DNA of 64,000 bases from Deinococcus frigens DSM 12807 (GTDB lineage: Bacteria; Deinococcota; Deinococci; Deinococcales; Deinococcaceae), in assembly GCF_000701425.1 (NCBI RefSeq), contig NZ_JNIW01000003.1:1-64000 (forward strand), read 5' to 3'. Positions 47,814 to 57,437 of the stretch are shown here, in pieces (within the stretch, counting starts at the first letter, position 1; each line of letters opens with the position of its first letter). Below the pieces are notes generated by a model. That model was not told the origin of the DNA and did not search any database. It saw only the letters and a list, made by a program, of their open reading frames with translations. The translations under genes and the position numbers were made by a program.

Positions 47814-49089
47814 TTTTTATACCGCCTGTAATTGAAAATTTGTCGATAAAAAATGTTAAAAGCGTAAGAATGGCAAGCTGCGGAACCAAAATATTGAAAA
47901 CCGCCATCGCAGGCCATGCAACTAAAAGACCATAGAAGCCGCACCACAGTGCATTTTTAGGACGCCCCAAAGCGTTTTTTAAGATATAGGAATATAAATA
48001 TACGAATAACATCAGACCCACAATGCCTTGATATGTAATAAATTGGAGAAAAGAATTATCTATCAAAAAGCTGGCAATTTTATTTCCTGCTTCTGCTTGA
48101 TATCTGCCATCTCCGAACAAAATGCTCAGCATTTCACCATTGGAAAGTTTTTGCCAAATATCAGCCCATACCTGTTGCCTTATGTCCAAAGAGGCGGAAT
48201 TTGATAAATTTAGATTACTTTTTTCAATTATATTTCCAGAAATAGAAATTAGAAAGCCTAGTGCTAGAGATAAAAGTGGTAAAACTAAAAGTATGTTCCT
48301 CTTTTTAAGCTGAAGATAGGCTAGAGACGATAGCACGGTGATGATCACTCCAATATAGATATTTCTAGTTAAAGTGCTGTAGGCGCTTACAATAAGTATG
48401 ATAAAAATTATCATGGCAAAGATATTTTTAGAATTTGTCAATCTGAAATCTATTTTCTGAAGTATTATCCCTAAGCAAAAAATTATAAATATCCCAAAAT
48501 CAACAGCATTGCTGAACAGGCTATATCCTCTAACTTGATATATACCATTATTCCAAAAAAGCCAACTAAGAACTTTAAATTGACCGTTTGCACTTTCTAA
48601 AGGTAAAATTGTGTTCCCGGTAAAATGTTGAGTTATGGCTAAGCTGGCCAATGGGATGGCTATATAAATAAACATTTTTTCAAAATTTTTATTTAACTCA
48701 AATCTTTGAGTAAATATTAATATATATAGTAAGATTAAATAAAAATACATCAGAATCCCTTGAATAGAATAGCTTAAATCATATCTTATAGAATTAATAA
48801 AAAAAGTTAGAAACGCGTATGCTATAAATATAATTAATGCTGTTTTCAATCCCACGTTAGTATTATCTATCTTAGAAGAGGTTAAAAACAAGGTGAAAAG
48901 GTTTATAAGTAGAATTAAACGGGCTAGATTATTTATGTTATAAATATAATCGCCAAATATAAAAATATTGACTTGGGGAACGAGTCCAGTTATTAGTAAA
49001 ATAGCAAGCATAATTATATTCATATAAAAAACTATTCTTTTTAGATAAGATCCGCGAGAAACTATGAATATGGGGGAGTAATTATTCAT
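47806..49089 (-). CDS. wzy: O-antigen polymerase-like protein (Wzy)
   Basis: A 427-residue very hydrophobic protein with about 11 spans and a large loop near 290-350 (SASLDIRQQVWADIWQKLSNGEMLSILFGDG), the periplasmic-loop layout of Wzy polymerases. Wzy proteins have little sequence identity, so the call depends on topology and on the Wzx, GT and initiating-transferase neighbours. The gene is strikingly A+T-rich with many ATA/TTA codons. It overlaps the previous gene by eight bases (ATGAATAA). Confidence 0.82.
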   Translation of the reverse strand: MNNYSPIFIVSRGSYLKRIVFYMNIIMLAILLITGLVPQVNIFIFGDYIYNINNLARLILLINLFTLFLTSSKIDNTNVGLKTALIIFIAYAFLTFFINSIRYDLSYSIQGILMYFYLILLYILIFTQRFELNKNFEKMFIYIAIPLASLAITQHFTGNTILPLESANGQFKVLSWLFWNNGIYQVRGYSLFSNAVDFGIFIIFCLGIILQKIDFRLTNSKNIFAMIIFIILIVSAYSTLTRNIYIGVIITVLSSLAYLQLKKRNILLVLPLLSLALGFLISISGNIIEKSNLNLSNSASLDIRQQVWADIWQKLSNGEMLSILFGDGRYQAEAGNKIASFLIDNSFLQFITYQGIVGLMLFVYLYSYILKNALGRPKNALWCGFYGLLVAWPAMAVFNILVPQLAILTLLTFFIDKFSITGGIKND

Positions 49090-50164
49090 TAGCCCTGTCT
49101 TGTAAGCTAATTTGTATAAATTTTTCCACTGCTACAGTCCAATTATACTGTTTTACAAATTCACTTCCAGTTTTAGCTAGTTTAAGGCGTAACTGATCAT
49201 CATTTATAAGTTTCAGGATATTTAAGGCCATACCTTGCCAATCACCAGGCTGCGACAGGAGTGCATACTGTCCACTTTTCGAAAAATCTTCATGACCTGG
49301 AATGTTAGTGATAGCAAGAGCGCAGCCGCACTGCATAGCCTCAGTAGGAGCGAGGCCCCACCCCTCTGAATAGCTTCCCGAAACAAAAATGGTAGATTCA
49401 TTATAGAGTCGCCTCAAAACTTCCTGTGAGGGGAGATGAAAATATGTCATCCATTCTGGCACTTTTCCCTTTGATTTATAAGCTCCAAAAGCAACAAATC
49501 TTGCATCAGGGTGATTTTCTCGCACTACTTTACACGATTTTACAATATCCGCGAAACCCTTTAAAGTTGCTTCGTGAAACATTGTTAGAATAGTGTGCTT
49601 GAGACGTAATTCTGGAGCAATACTAATATAAAAAGTATTGGCATCAAGCGAATTTGGGAGGTATTCACAATCTGCTCCACAATCAGCTACAATACCTTTC
49701 AACCACTTAGAAACGGCTATATTTTTTAGCCCGATTCTGTATGTCGCAAATAACTCCTCTTCCGACGCACTCCAACTTTCATAACCTTGGATTAAATATA
49801 AGCCCCCAGCAGTATGACGTTCCGCGAGCGATTTAGTGATTATTGCTGTATCCCACGCTGTTGCAATGTAACAATTTGATATAATACTATCGTCAAGTAA
49901 AATTTTATCTTCATCTAACTCTATAAACTTTATTTCATTTGCCACTGGAAACCAAGATAGATTTTTTTTCAATACAATTCGATTGTATGCAAGAAGAAAA
50001 TCTATTTTGATCCTCCTGACTAGTATTTTGCCCTTCTTCCTTACATGTATAATTGCGACCTTATAGCCAAGCTCGGTCAATCTATTGGAATACTCATATA
50101 CAATTTTATAACCCCCAATAGGACGCAAGGATATTTGCGGAAGGATGAAAATATAATCAAACAT
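49082..50164 (-). CDS. GT4-family (GT-B) glycosyltransferase
   Basis: A 360-residue GT-B enzyme starting at the ATG at 50164, which overlaps the wzx stop by eight bases. ILPQISLRPIGGYKIVYEYSNRL is the N-terminal acceptor-side motif. The C-terminal donor half has MFHEATLKGFADIVKSCKVV, STIFVSGSYSEGWGLAPTEAM (Glu-x7-Glu-like) and CGCALAITNIPGHEDF. Donor sugar is unknown. It is A+T-rich like wzy and wzx. Confidence 0.87.
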   Translation of the reverse strand: MFDYIFILPQISLRPIGGYKIVYEYSNRLTELGYKVAIIHVRKKGKILVRRIKIDFLLAYNRIVLKKNLSWFPVANEIKFIELDEDKILLDDSIISNCYIATAWDTAIITKSLAERHTAGGLYLIQGYESWSASEEELFATYRIGLKNIAVSKWLKGIVADCGADCEYLPNSLDANTFYISIAPELRLKHTILTMFHEATLKGFADIVKSCKVVRENHPDARFVAFGAYKSKGKVPEWMTYFHLPSQEVLRRLYNESTIFVSGSYSEGWGLAPTEAMQCGCALAITNIPGHEDFSKSGQYALLSQPGDWQGMALNILKLINDDQLRLKLAKTGSEFVKQYNWTVAVEKFIQISLQDRANE

Positions 50165-51401
50165 AATTTTTATCTGCTTTAAGTAAGTTATAAGCAATAA
50201 CTATTAAAATAGCACTCTCTCCCAATACAAGACCCAACACTGGTGCATAATAGCCAATTAATTTTGGGGTCAGAAAATAAATCAACATAGCAAGACAGGT
50301 TCCAAATAACACTGCACCACTATACTCTTTCTGTCTCCCAGAAGTTGTCATATAAATCACACCTACGAAAGTGTTTACGGCGGATGCAAATATAAATATA
50401 GCAAGAAGACTCAATGCATCCGAGAATTTTACATATATTTGACCGAAGAGAAGTTTCACTATAAATGGACTGCCAATTGCCAAAGCAATGCAGACTAGCA
50501 AAAAAAATGGTAAAAAGATTGCGGCATATTTCTTGATTACCTGCACACCCTCGGCATGCGAACGAGACATTGCTAGTGCAGCTTGAGGATAAACAGCTTG
50601 ATTAACAGCACCATTGATGCTCGCCACCGCTTTAGCCAAGCGGTCCATAACAGCATATCCCCCCACAACAGCCTGACTCTGATAAAGTCCGAGTGCTACT
50701 AGACCCATTTGGGTGAAGAAAATACTGTAAAACGTAGGGGTAAAGAAGTGCCAGCCATTTTGGGCCTCTTCTTTTACGCTTGAGAATTTTGGGATCTCGT
50801 AACGCCACAACAATTTTTTTGAGAAATAATATAAACAGTATATTGCTCCGGCCAGTTGGGGCAAGATGTTGATCCACAACGCCGCACTCAAGCTCTTCGG
50901 ACCGGAAACCAGTAAAAATAATAATATAACTGAAACGACACGGCTCGTCACGAGAATTAGTGTAAATTGGGGCATACGTTCAATACCCTGAAAGAACCAA
51001 GGGAAATTGAGTGAACCTAGCAGCGCCATTGTCAATACTGAAAGTAAGCTCAATAACTCTACTTGACCACTCGGCAATGCAAAGGCAAGGTAGAAGATAC
51101 CGACACATGATGCTAGGCACGCGATCAGAAGCCGCAACGAGAGCGACGCGTTAATCAGTTTTCCCAGATAGACATGATCGTCCCTATGAACAGAGACCCT
51201 CTGTGTGCCAGTGGTGATATAACCGTAATCAGCGATAACTGTAACGATGATCGATATAGCCTGAACAAGTGAGAAAATACCCAGAACTTCAATTCCAAGG
51301 GTTCGGGCCAAATAGGGAAATGAGATCAGTGGAAGAATAAAGCCCGAAGCTTGCAAACCGAGGAGGAGGAGAAAATTTTTAAGTATCTTGGGTTGCTGCA
51401 T
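50157..51401 (-). CDS. wzx: Polysaccharide repeat-unit flippase (Wzx)
   Basis: A 414-residue MOP-superfamily transporter with 12 predicted spans. The N-terminus FLLLLGLQASGFILPLISFPYLARTLGIEVLGIFSL (~10-45) is typical of Wzx/RfbX. It flips undecaprenyl-linked oligosaccharide across the cytoplasmic membrane for polymerisation by Wzy. The ATG at 51401 follows the initiating transferase stop after three bases. A+T-rich. Confidence 0.9.
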   Translation of the reverse strand: MQQPKILKNFLLLLGLQASGFILPLISFPYLARTLGIEVLGIFSLVQAISIIVTVIADYGYITTGTQRVSVHRDDHVYLGKLINASLSLRLLIACLASCVGIFYLAFALPSGQVELLSLLSVLTMALLGSLNFPWFFQGIERMPQFTLILVTSRVVSVILLFLLVSGPKSLSAALWINILPQLAGAIYCLYYFSKKLLWRYEIPKFSSVKEEAQNGWHFFTPTFYSIFFTQMGLVALGLYQSQAVVGGYAVMDRLAKAVASINGAVNQAVYPQAALAMSRSHAEGVQVIKKYAAIFLPFFLLVCIALAIGSPFIVKLLFGQIYVKFSDALSLLAIFIFASAVNTFVGVIYMTTSGRQKEYSGAVLFGTCLAMLIYFLTPKLIGYYAPVLGLVLGESAILIVIAYNLLKADKNYV

Positions 51402-51404
51402 AAT

Positions 51405-52844
51405 TCAATACGCGCCCCGTCCTTTGACCACAACCCGCACCGTCTGAAGCAGCACCACCAGATCAAGCCAGGGGGACCAGTTGGTCACGTAAAACTGATC
51501 CATCGCCACGCGCTCATCGTAACTGGTGTCGCTACGTCCGTTGGCCTGCCAGTAGCCGGTCATCCCAGGACGAACCTGTTTGAACGTGGCATAGGCTTCA
51601 CCATACTTCTCGATTTCGGCCTGTACGATTGGGCGCGGCCCCACCAGACTCATCTCACCGCGCAGCACGTTCAGCAACTGCGGCAACTCGTCCAAACTGG
51701 TCCGGCGCAAAAAGGCCCCCACGCGCGTGACTCGGGGATCGTCCTTGAGCTTATGGGTGGCAGCAAATTCGGCCTTCAGGACCGGATCGGCGTCCAGCAC
51801 CTCCTGCAACTTGGCCTCCGCGTTACTGTGCATGCTGCGGAATTTCAAGCAGTCGAAGGCATGGCCGCCGCTGCCCAGGCGACGGGCACGGTACACGGCG
51901 GGGCCAGCACTGTCCAGACGGATCGCCAGCGCGATAGCGCACACGATGGGAGAAATTAATAGCCCCCCCACGCCTGCGCCCAGCAGATCGAAGACGCGCT
52001 TGGTCAGGCGGGCGCGGCTGCTTCTGAGGTTGTTGCGGATTTCCAGGCTGGCAATCGTACCGATATTGTGCGTGTGCAGGGCCTGATTGGGCACACCGAA
52101 CAAATCAGGAATCACCCAGGTCAGTGGAAAAGCGTTATAGATGCTGTTGACCAGCCAGCGCTGAATGTCGGCCCGTGCGCCGGGAATGGAAATCAGGGCC
52201 TGCTGGGTTCGCGGCGCAGTCAGGGCCAGCTCAATCGGCCCCAGCACAGGTATCCCCCGAACATGGCGGCCATGCAATTCCGGGTTGTCGTCGTAAGCGT
52301 ACGCCGGGTTGAGACCGTAGGCGGGATGCTGACACAGATGGGCAATCGCCAGTTCGGCGGTGTGGCCCGCCCCGATCACACTGATCGGACGGCCGTACTG
52401 TCCCATGCGGATCAGCAGACTGCGCAGCGCGTAACGCATCAGCAGGGCGACCCCGAGCAGAATGGCCCACAGGACTAGGGCACTGGGTGCCGCCGGAGCA
52501 AAACGCTGTATGGCCAGAGCAGAGGCCATCTGGACCCCCACAACCTGAAGGGTCCCCACCACATGCAGCCTCAATTCGGTCTGGGGCGAACGCCCGTATC
52601 CGGGATAGAGGCCCTGATACCCCCGCGAGACCAGCCACAGCGCGCCCCACACCAGGGTGTCCGGGAAGTCGATGGACCGCCAGCCCATAGCGCGGGTCAG
52701 CGTCAGCGTCAGGGCACAGGCCAGCAGCAGACTCAGGGTGTCGCCCAGAACCAGCGTCAGGCTTTGCGGCACGCTGGACACGGGGGCGGTCCGCTGGCGC
52801 TCCGACTGACGGACCGCAGAAGGATTCGGGGACAGGATTCCCAC
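51405..52844 (-). CDS. Undecaprenyl-phosphate sugar-1-phosphate transferase (WbaP/WcaJ-like)
   Basis: A 479-residue initiating transferase. Four or five N-terminal spans precede a CoA-binding-like middle domain ([20 protein letters not shown]) and the C-terminal catalytic domain from ~285 ([20 protein letters not shown]). The catalytic core contains [44 protein letters not shown] and [13 protein letters not shown]. It loads the first sugar phosphate on the lipid carrier. The start is GTG at 52844, five bases after the Wzc-like stop. Confidence 0.92.
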   Translation of the reverse strand: MGILSPNPSAVRQSERQRTAPVSSVPQSLTLVLGDTLSLLLACALTLTLTRAMGWRSIDFPDTLVWGALWLVSRGYQGLYPGYGRSPQTELRLHVVGTLQVVGVQMASALAIQRFAPAAPSALVLWAILLGVALLMRYALRSLLIRMGQYGRPISVIGAGHTAELAIAHLCQHPAYGLNPAYAYDDNPELHGRHVRGIPVLGPIELALTAPRTQQALISIPGARADIQRWLVNSIYNAFPLTWVIPDLFGVPNQALHTHNIGTIASLEIRNNLRSSRARLTKRVFDLLGAGVGGLLISPIVCAIALAIRLDSAGPAVYRARRLGSGGHAFDCLKFRSMHSNAEAKLQEVLDADPVLKAEFAATHKLKDDPRVTRVGAFLRRTSLDELPQLLNVLRGEMSLVGPRPIVQAEIEKYGEAYATFKQVRPGMTGYWQANGRSDTSYDERVAMDQFYVTNWSPWLDLVVLLQTVRVVVKGRGAY

Positions 52845-52849
52845 AGGGC

Positions 52850-54514
52850 CTATCCCTTCAACCTAGGGGCATAATCGTACCCGTAGCTGCGGCTTACCGA
52901 GGTGGCCGCCACCTTGTTCAGCACAAACCCCAGGATGTTCAGGTTCCCACCCTGGGCACGGCGCAGGCTGTGCTTGACCGCCTGCAAACTGGTCTTGCCT
53001 TCCTCAACCACCAACAGAACATGATCGACATGTTGGCCCAGCACCAGGGCGTCCGCCAGGGCCAGCAGCGGGGGGCTGTCGATCAGCACCAGATCGTAGT
53101 TTCTGCCCCACTCGGCCAGGCGTGCGCCCAGGTCGGCGCGGTTGAGCTGCCCCAGGCTGTCGTGCATCCCAGGTCCGGCGGGCAACAGGTGCAGGTTGGG
53201 TTCGGCCTCCATGACCTGAACGTTGCCGGGGTCGAGCAGGGCCTCCTGCAAGGTCCGCGCGCCGCCCACGCCCACCAGTTGGGACCACTGATGATCGCGC
53301 TCGTATTTGTCCCAGACGTCCTGCTGGGTGCCCCGGCGCATGTCCGCGTCGATGATCAGCACGCGCTTGCCGCTGGTCGCCAGGCCGTCGGCCAGGGTGG
53401 CCGTCAGGCTGCTCTTACCCTCACCAGGAACAGTGGAGGTGATCATGACGCTCTGGCCGGGCCGCTCCCCGATGCGGGTCAGCAGATTGACCCGCAAGAA
53501 GCCCACGGCCTCGTACAGACCAGCCTCGCGCGCCGCCCGGACGATGCCGCTGAACACGATGTCCCGTCGGCGCAACTGGGGAATGCTGCCCAGGGTGGGC
53601 AGACCGAAGGTCAGCAGGTCATCCTCGCTGCGGGCCGTGCGGTCAGTCACTGTCCGCAGGGCCGCGAAGCCCAGTCCCAGCAGCAAGGTCAGCAGCCCGG
53701 CCAGCACCGCGTTGCGGGTGGGTTTGGGGGCCACCCGGTCCAGTGGAACGACTGCCGGGGCCACCAATTCCAGAAACCCAGCGGCCCCCTGCGCCTGGAT
53801 TCCCGCCTGGGCCAGGCTGCGCTGGGCGCTGGCGCGGGCGGCCACCAGGGTCTGGCGCTCCAGGGCGGGCAGGTTGCCCTGGACCAGTTGCCGGTCGATC
53901 TCTGCAAGCTGGGCACGTAAGCCCCGCTCGGCCCGCCCGACGCCGGACAGCGCCCGGCCCCGGTCCCAGTTCAGCAGCGCCTGGGCACTCACATTGGTCA
54001 AGATGGTGGCGGCCTGCGGGGTGGGCGCCTGGGCCGTGACCGTGTAGATCCCGTTGCCGCCCGGATCAAGGCGGGGCTGCAATTCCACCGTCTTCAGCTT
54101 GCGCTTCTGCAACTGTTCTTGCAGGTCACGGGCCAGTTCTCCGCGAATCTCCGGGGCAATCAACGCCTCAGCCTCAATCCGGCGGATAATCTCGCCCAGC
54201 ACGATGGGACCCTGCAACGCCTCCTGCAAGGCCCCCTGCGGCAGCGGCGACGCGGTGACCAGCGAGTCACCCAGGCTGCCGGTATTGGCGCTGCCCGCCG
54301 TCACCAGGCTCGACGACGCCTCATAGACGTCCGGCTGCGCCCGCGACCACAGATATACGCCCGCCGCGACCAGCGCCGTGGCCCCCAGAATCCAGGGCAG
54401 GCGACGCCGGACACCCAGCCACAGCGCTCCCAGTTCGATTTCATTGTCCGATTCGGGAGATGGCTCGGGAGGTGCTCGGCGTCTGGGCGGTGCTTCGGGC
54501 GGAAAAACGCTCAC
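52850..54514 (-). CDS. Wzc-like polysaccharide co-polymerase / bacterial tyrosine kinase
   Basis: A 554-residue chain-length regulator and BY-kinase. A Wzz domain with spans near 33-50 and 275-293 encloses a periplasmic coiled-coil region. The kinase domain has Walker [21 protein letters not shown], Walker A' [11 protein letters not shown] and Walker [17 protein letters not shown]. The C-terminal tail [16 protein letters not shown] is a short Tyr cluster for autophosphorylation. GTG start at 54514. It is the first gene of the polysaccharide operon and would control polymer length by phosphorylation. Confidence 0.92.
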   Translation of the reverse strand: MSVFPPEAPPRRRAPPEPSPESDNEIELGALWLGVRRRLPWILGATALVAAGVYLWSRAQPDVYEASSSLVTAGSANTGSLGDSLVTASPLPQGALQEALQGPIVLGEIIRRIEAEALIAPEIRGELARDLQEQLQKRKLKTVELQPRLDPGGNGIYTVTAQAPTPQAATILTNVSAQALLNWDRGRALSGVGRAERGLRAQLAEIDRQLVQGNLPALERQTLVAARASAQRSLAQAGIQAQGAAGFLELVAPAVVPLDRVAPKPTRNAVLAGLLTLLLGLGFAALRTVTDRTARSEDDLLTFGLPTLGSIPQLRRRDIVFSGIVRAAREAGLYEAVGFLRVNLLTRIGERPGQSVMITSTVPGEGKSSLTATLADGLATSGKRVLIIDADMRRGTQQDVWDKYERDHQWSQLVGVGGARTLQEALLDPGNVQVMEAEPNLHLLPAGPGMHDSLGQLNRADLGARLAEWGRNYDLVLIDSPPLLALADALVLGQHVDHVLLVVEEGKTSLQAVKHSLRRAQGGNLNILGFVLNKVAATSVSRSYGYDYAPRLKG

Positions 54515-55340
54515 CCGAGGCGCTCCGGGGAGGGCGTGGGCCGAAAGACCGCCCGGAGGCCACCCGGCGAGACGGACCCGACAGATGCTGCCTCACGGGC
54601 ACCAGGGAGCGGTTCGGCGCGGGTCAGGCGCGTCACGAACGCTGCCTGGATCGCGCTTGTCCGGATTGACCTGTCTCCGGGAGCGCGGCAAGGAAAAGGA
54701 GGACAGAGGAGAACAGAACGGCTCCTGCGGCGCTTGAAGTGGTTATGGCGGCTCTTTGCATAGGGGAACTCCACACGTCCAGGACGGGCGTCGGCACATC
54801 TTACGACTTTGGGGGAGGGAGGGAGTAAGGCCCACCCCACCTGTCCAGCCTTGACCAGCCAGAATACTGAGACGGACTCCGTCTATCACGCGCACAACCT
54901 GGGAAAGCGCCGGTTTGCACAGGCCACCCCCGGAAGAATGTTCTACTCCCGAGATTCGCAGGCGAGTGTTACGGGGAGAGGGGGCGACCAACTTTTGCAA
55001 GTGCCAGCCCTGTACCACGCCGTACTGCGCCACGCCATCGGGCCAGCGCCTCTGCAACTGATCAGCGATGCGGTGCTCAATACGACAGCGCCGATTTGAA
55101 GCTGTCGACCAGTTTGTCATAAGCATCGCGTTAAATTCCAGAACATGCAGGAAAGCGCCAGATGTTCTTCCAGACCACGCAACGTGTCTTCTTTGCTTCT
55201 CCTTCCAGTCGGGTTGAAGTGAGCGCTTCAACCGCAATTCGTACCAGGCAGCACTCAGCAACCTCAGCAACCCAGCCATTGCCGATCCTCCAGATGCTGT
55301 GGTCCTGAAACTTGAAGAACACCGGATCAGCCAACTAGAA
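54515..55340. other. Long intergenic region, no supported gene
   Basis: About 825 bases between the Wzc-like gene and the oxidase operon terminator. Open frames on both strands are low quality: Arg/Ser-rich, with no ribosome sites or recognisable motifs. The only clear structure is the palindrome AGACGGACTCCGTCT at 54870-54884. A degraded mobile element is possible but not demonstrable here. The promoter of the polysaccharide operon should lie near 54515-54800; I could not pick one box with confidence. Confidence 0.5.
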
Positions 55341-55375
55341 AGGGGCGGAGTGCCAGACATGCTCCGCCCCTCCCC
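55341..55375 (-). terminator. Rho-independent terminator of the ba3 oxidase operon
   Basis: AGGGGCGGAG (55341-55350) and CTCCGCCCCT (55362-55371) form a perfect 10-bp stem with an 11-base loop. On the minus strand it is followed by TTTCT. It lies just after the cytochrome c stop at 55389. Confidence 0.85.
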
Positions 55376-55388
55376 TTTGCTTGAAACG

Positions 55389-55789
55389 CTATTGCAGGCT
55401 TTTCACATAGGCGTGGATGGCCTCCACCTGCCCGTCGGTGGCCGTCTCGCCGCCGAAACCCAATTCAGCGAAGCGCGGCATCACCGGGGCCAGGGCGCGG
55501 CCCCATTGAATTCGGCGGGTGTCCACGCGGCTGACTCGCCCAGCGCCGGACCGATGCCATCCACCCCCCCAGCGCCGTGGCAGCTCACGCAGTTGCTGGC
55601 GTACAGCGACTGACCGTTAATCGGGGCGCTGGCCACTGCCGCCGTCATCTCACCCGCACCTGCGCCGCCGGACATCCGCGCCCTGGTGTGGAAGGAGGTG
55701 AAGGCGATCACCCCCGCCAGCACCATGAAGGTCACGGCGGCCCCGATCTCGCGGCGCGAGAAGCCGCGCTCATGACTGATCTCGCTCAT
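55389..55789 (-). pseudogene. Class I cytochrome c, frameshifted (one G missing)
   Basis: The reading frame opens at the ATG at 55789 (MSEISHERGFSRREIG) with a GGGAGG site. It has one membrane anchor (AAVTFMVLAGVIAFTSF) and the heme c motif CVSCH in YASNCVSCHGAGGVDGIGP. In this frame it stops at 55481. The expected distal part, VMPRFAELGFGGETATDGQ then VEAIHAYVKSLQ with the Met axial ligand, is in another frame ending at 55389. Adding one G to the GGGG run (55501-55504) restores a continuous 133-residue cytochrome. It is either a real inactivating mutation or a homopolymer sequencing error. Same operon as the ba3 oxidase. Confidence 0.8.
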
Positions 55790-55836
55790 CAGTACAGCCT
55801 CCCTATCAATACAGCCCCCATCAGTACAGCCTCCAG
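55787..55836 (-). repeat. Triplicated 16-bp start-stop ladder between oxidase subunit I and cytochrome c
   Basis: Read on the minus strand, three 16-base units occur in tandem: GGAGGCTGTACTGATG, GGGGCTGTATTGATAG and GGAGGCTGTACTGATG. In the restored frame the subunit I stop overlaps an ATG (TGATG at 55819-55823). That opens a ten-codon frame (MGAVLIGRLY) whose TGA overlaps the ATG of the cytochrome gene at 55789. The outer units carry their own GGAGG. Confidence 0.88.
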
Positions 55837-55848
55837 CCGGGCACGAGT

Positions 55849-57363
55849 TCAGCGTTGGCAAACAGGCGGGCCAGCACTGGGCCGTACATCATCAGCACCA
55901 GCAGCAGCGCCACACCCCATACCCCATAGCGCCAGCAGCGGCTCGGTGAAGCGCACCAGGGCGCTTGAGCCGGCCAGGTCCTGCCCGGCGGGGCTGATGA
56001 CCTCGCTGTAAGGGATGGGCGTGGTCACCTCACCGTCATCCACACGCTTTGAAAGCAACATGCGGAACAGCACGTAGAAGTACATCACGCCGCCGATAGC
56101 GGTTAGCACCTGCGGAATCTGAATCAGCCAGAAGGAGATGCCCATGAAGGTCAGCGTGGTGGCCGTGCCCACGGTGATGTGGAAGTGGCCGGGAATCCAG
56201 GCGGTGTTGTGGATGACGGGCGCAAAGGCCGAACTGGCGTTCACCACACCGCCCGCCCCACCCAGGATGAACGAGATCATCGCCAGCACCGGGGCGCTGA
56301 AGGTGGGTTTGCCCCAGGGCAGTTTGAACATCCAGCCGAACAGGCCCCGGCCCCCCCGTGCCCGCGCCGCGTCTTCCAGCGAGGCGGCCACGCTGAAGGC
56401 GGTCAGCAGGCTGGGAATGGCGATGAGAAAGGTCAGAAACATGTGCATGGTTTTCCAGGTGACCGAGATGTTGGGGTCCGCGTACTGGTGATGCAGCCCG
56501 ACAGGCGTGGAGTTCAACAGGAACATCACGAAGGTCAGCCGGACCAGCGGTTCGGAGACGATGCGGCCCCCGGCGTGGTTGGGCAGGAAGGCATACCACG
56601 CGATGTAAGCGGGCAGCACCCAGAAGTACACGATGGCGTGGCCGGTCCACCAGAACAGCGTCTTGGAGATCAGCGGGTCCACGCCAGCCACCCAGCCCAG
56701 CGACCAGGGGATCAGCAGGAAGACCACCTCGGTCACGATGCCCAGTGAGGCCACCGCCCACATCATCCAGGTGGCGACGGACATGAAGGCCACCAGCGGC
56801 GTGACGCGGCCCGGATTGGCACGCTTCCAGCGAATCCACATGTTCACGACCTGCCCCACCACCAGCAGGCTCGATCCCACCATGACCGCCGCGCCAATAT
56901 AGAACAGCGGGCTGCCTTCCATCGGCGGGTAAAAGGTGTACAGCAGCGTGGCGTCGTTGGTCAGCAGCGGCACGGCGGCCACCAGCAGCCCCGCCGTCAT
57001 CAGGGCGTACGTGAACCACGCGAATTTCATATTGATCCGCATGCCCAGATCCCGCGCGGGCAGGTACAGCAGGAAACCGCTGATAAAGAACTGCGTGAAC
57101 ACCAGCGCGTTCAGCACGCCATGCAGGCTCAGGCCCTGGTAATACGATTTGAGCAGCCCCTTGATAATGGGCGTGTCGTAGACGTTGATACCGCCGTAGT
57201 TCAGCGCCTGGAGCGGCCCGATCAGCACGCCGATAAAGAGCGCCAGGAACGCGGTGACGATGTAATACTGCGTGACTTTCTTGAGGCTCGCCAGATACGC
57301 CGCGTCCGAGATGACGGGCGTTTCGCGGGCAGCGTGGGGAGAATGGATTGGAGATGTGGTCAC
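55849..57363 (-). CDS. cbaA: ba3-type cytochrome c oxidase subunit I, internally deleted and frameshifted near its end
   Basis: 504 codons as read. Heme and CuB ligands are intact: SYYQGLSLHGVLNAL (heme b His), WWTGHAIVYFW (CuB His with Tyr), PVGLHHQYADP (two CuB His) and WIPGHFHITVG (a3 and b His). The sequence closely tracks the Thermus ba3 enzyme. After TLTFMGISFWLI about 50 residues, including a membrane span, are absent and the frame resumes at QVLTAIGGVMYFYVLF. After LLALWG the frame shifts: removing one G from the run at 55922-55925 gives VWGVALLLVLMMYGPVLARL... ending at 55821. Start is ATG at 57363. Activity is doubtful if these lesions are real. Confidence 0.88.
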   Translation of the reverse strand: MTTSPIHSPHAARETPVISDAAYLASLKKVTQYYIVTAFLALFIGVLIGPLQALNYGGINVYDTPIIKGLLKSYYQGLSLHGVLNALVFTQFFISGFLLYLPARDLGMRINMKFAWFTYALMTAGLLVAAVPLLTNDATLLYTFYPPMEGSPLFYIGAAVMVGSSLLVVGQVVNMWIRWKRANPGRVTPLVAFMSVATWMMWAVASLGIVTEVVFLLIPWSLGWVAGVDPLISKTLFWWTGHAIVYFWVLPAYIAWYAFLPNHAGGRIVSEPLVRLTFVMFLLNSTPVGLHHQYADPNISVTWKTMHMFLTFLIAIPSLLTAFSVAASLEDAARARGGRGLFGWMFKLPWGKPTFSAPVLAMISFILGGAGGVVNASSAFAPVIHNTAWIPGHFHITVGTATTLTFMGISFWLIQIPQVLTAIGGVMYFYVLFRMLLSKRVDDGEVTTPIPYSEVISPAGQDLAGSSALVRFTEPLLALWGMGCGAAAGADDVRPSAGPPVCQR

Positions 57364-57437
57364 AGGTTGAAACTCCTTTGAAGGATGGAGGATAGGCCGT
57401 TCAGCGTTCGGACATTTAGACGTTCAGACCCTCTTTC

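Noticed and set aside
54743..55360. 205-codon minus-strand frame in the gap before the oxidase operon
   Set aside because: Considered as a degraded transposase, but no catalytic motif, terminal repeats or ribosome site could be identified.
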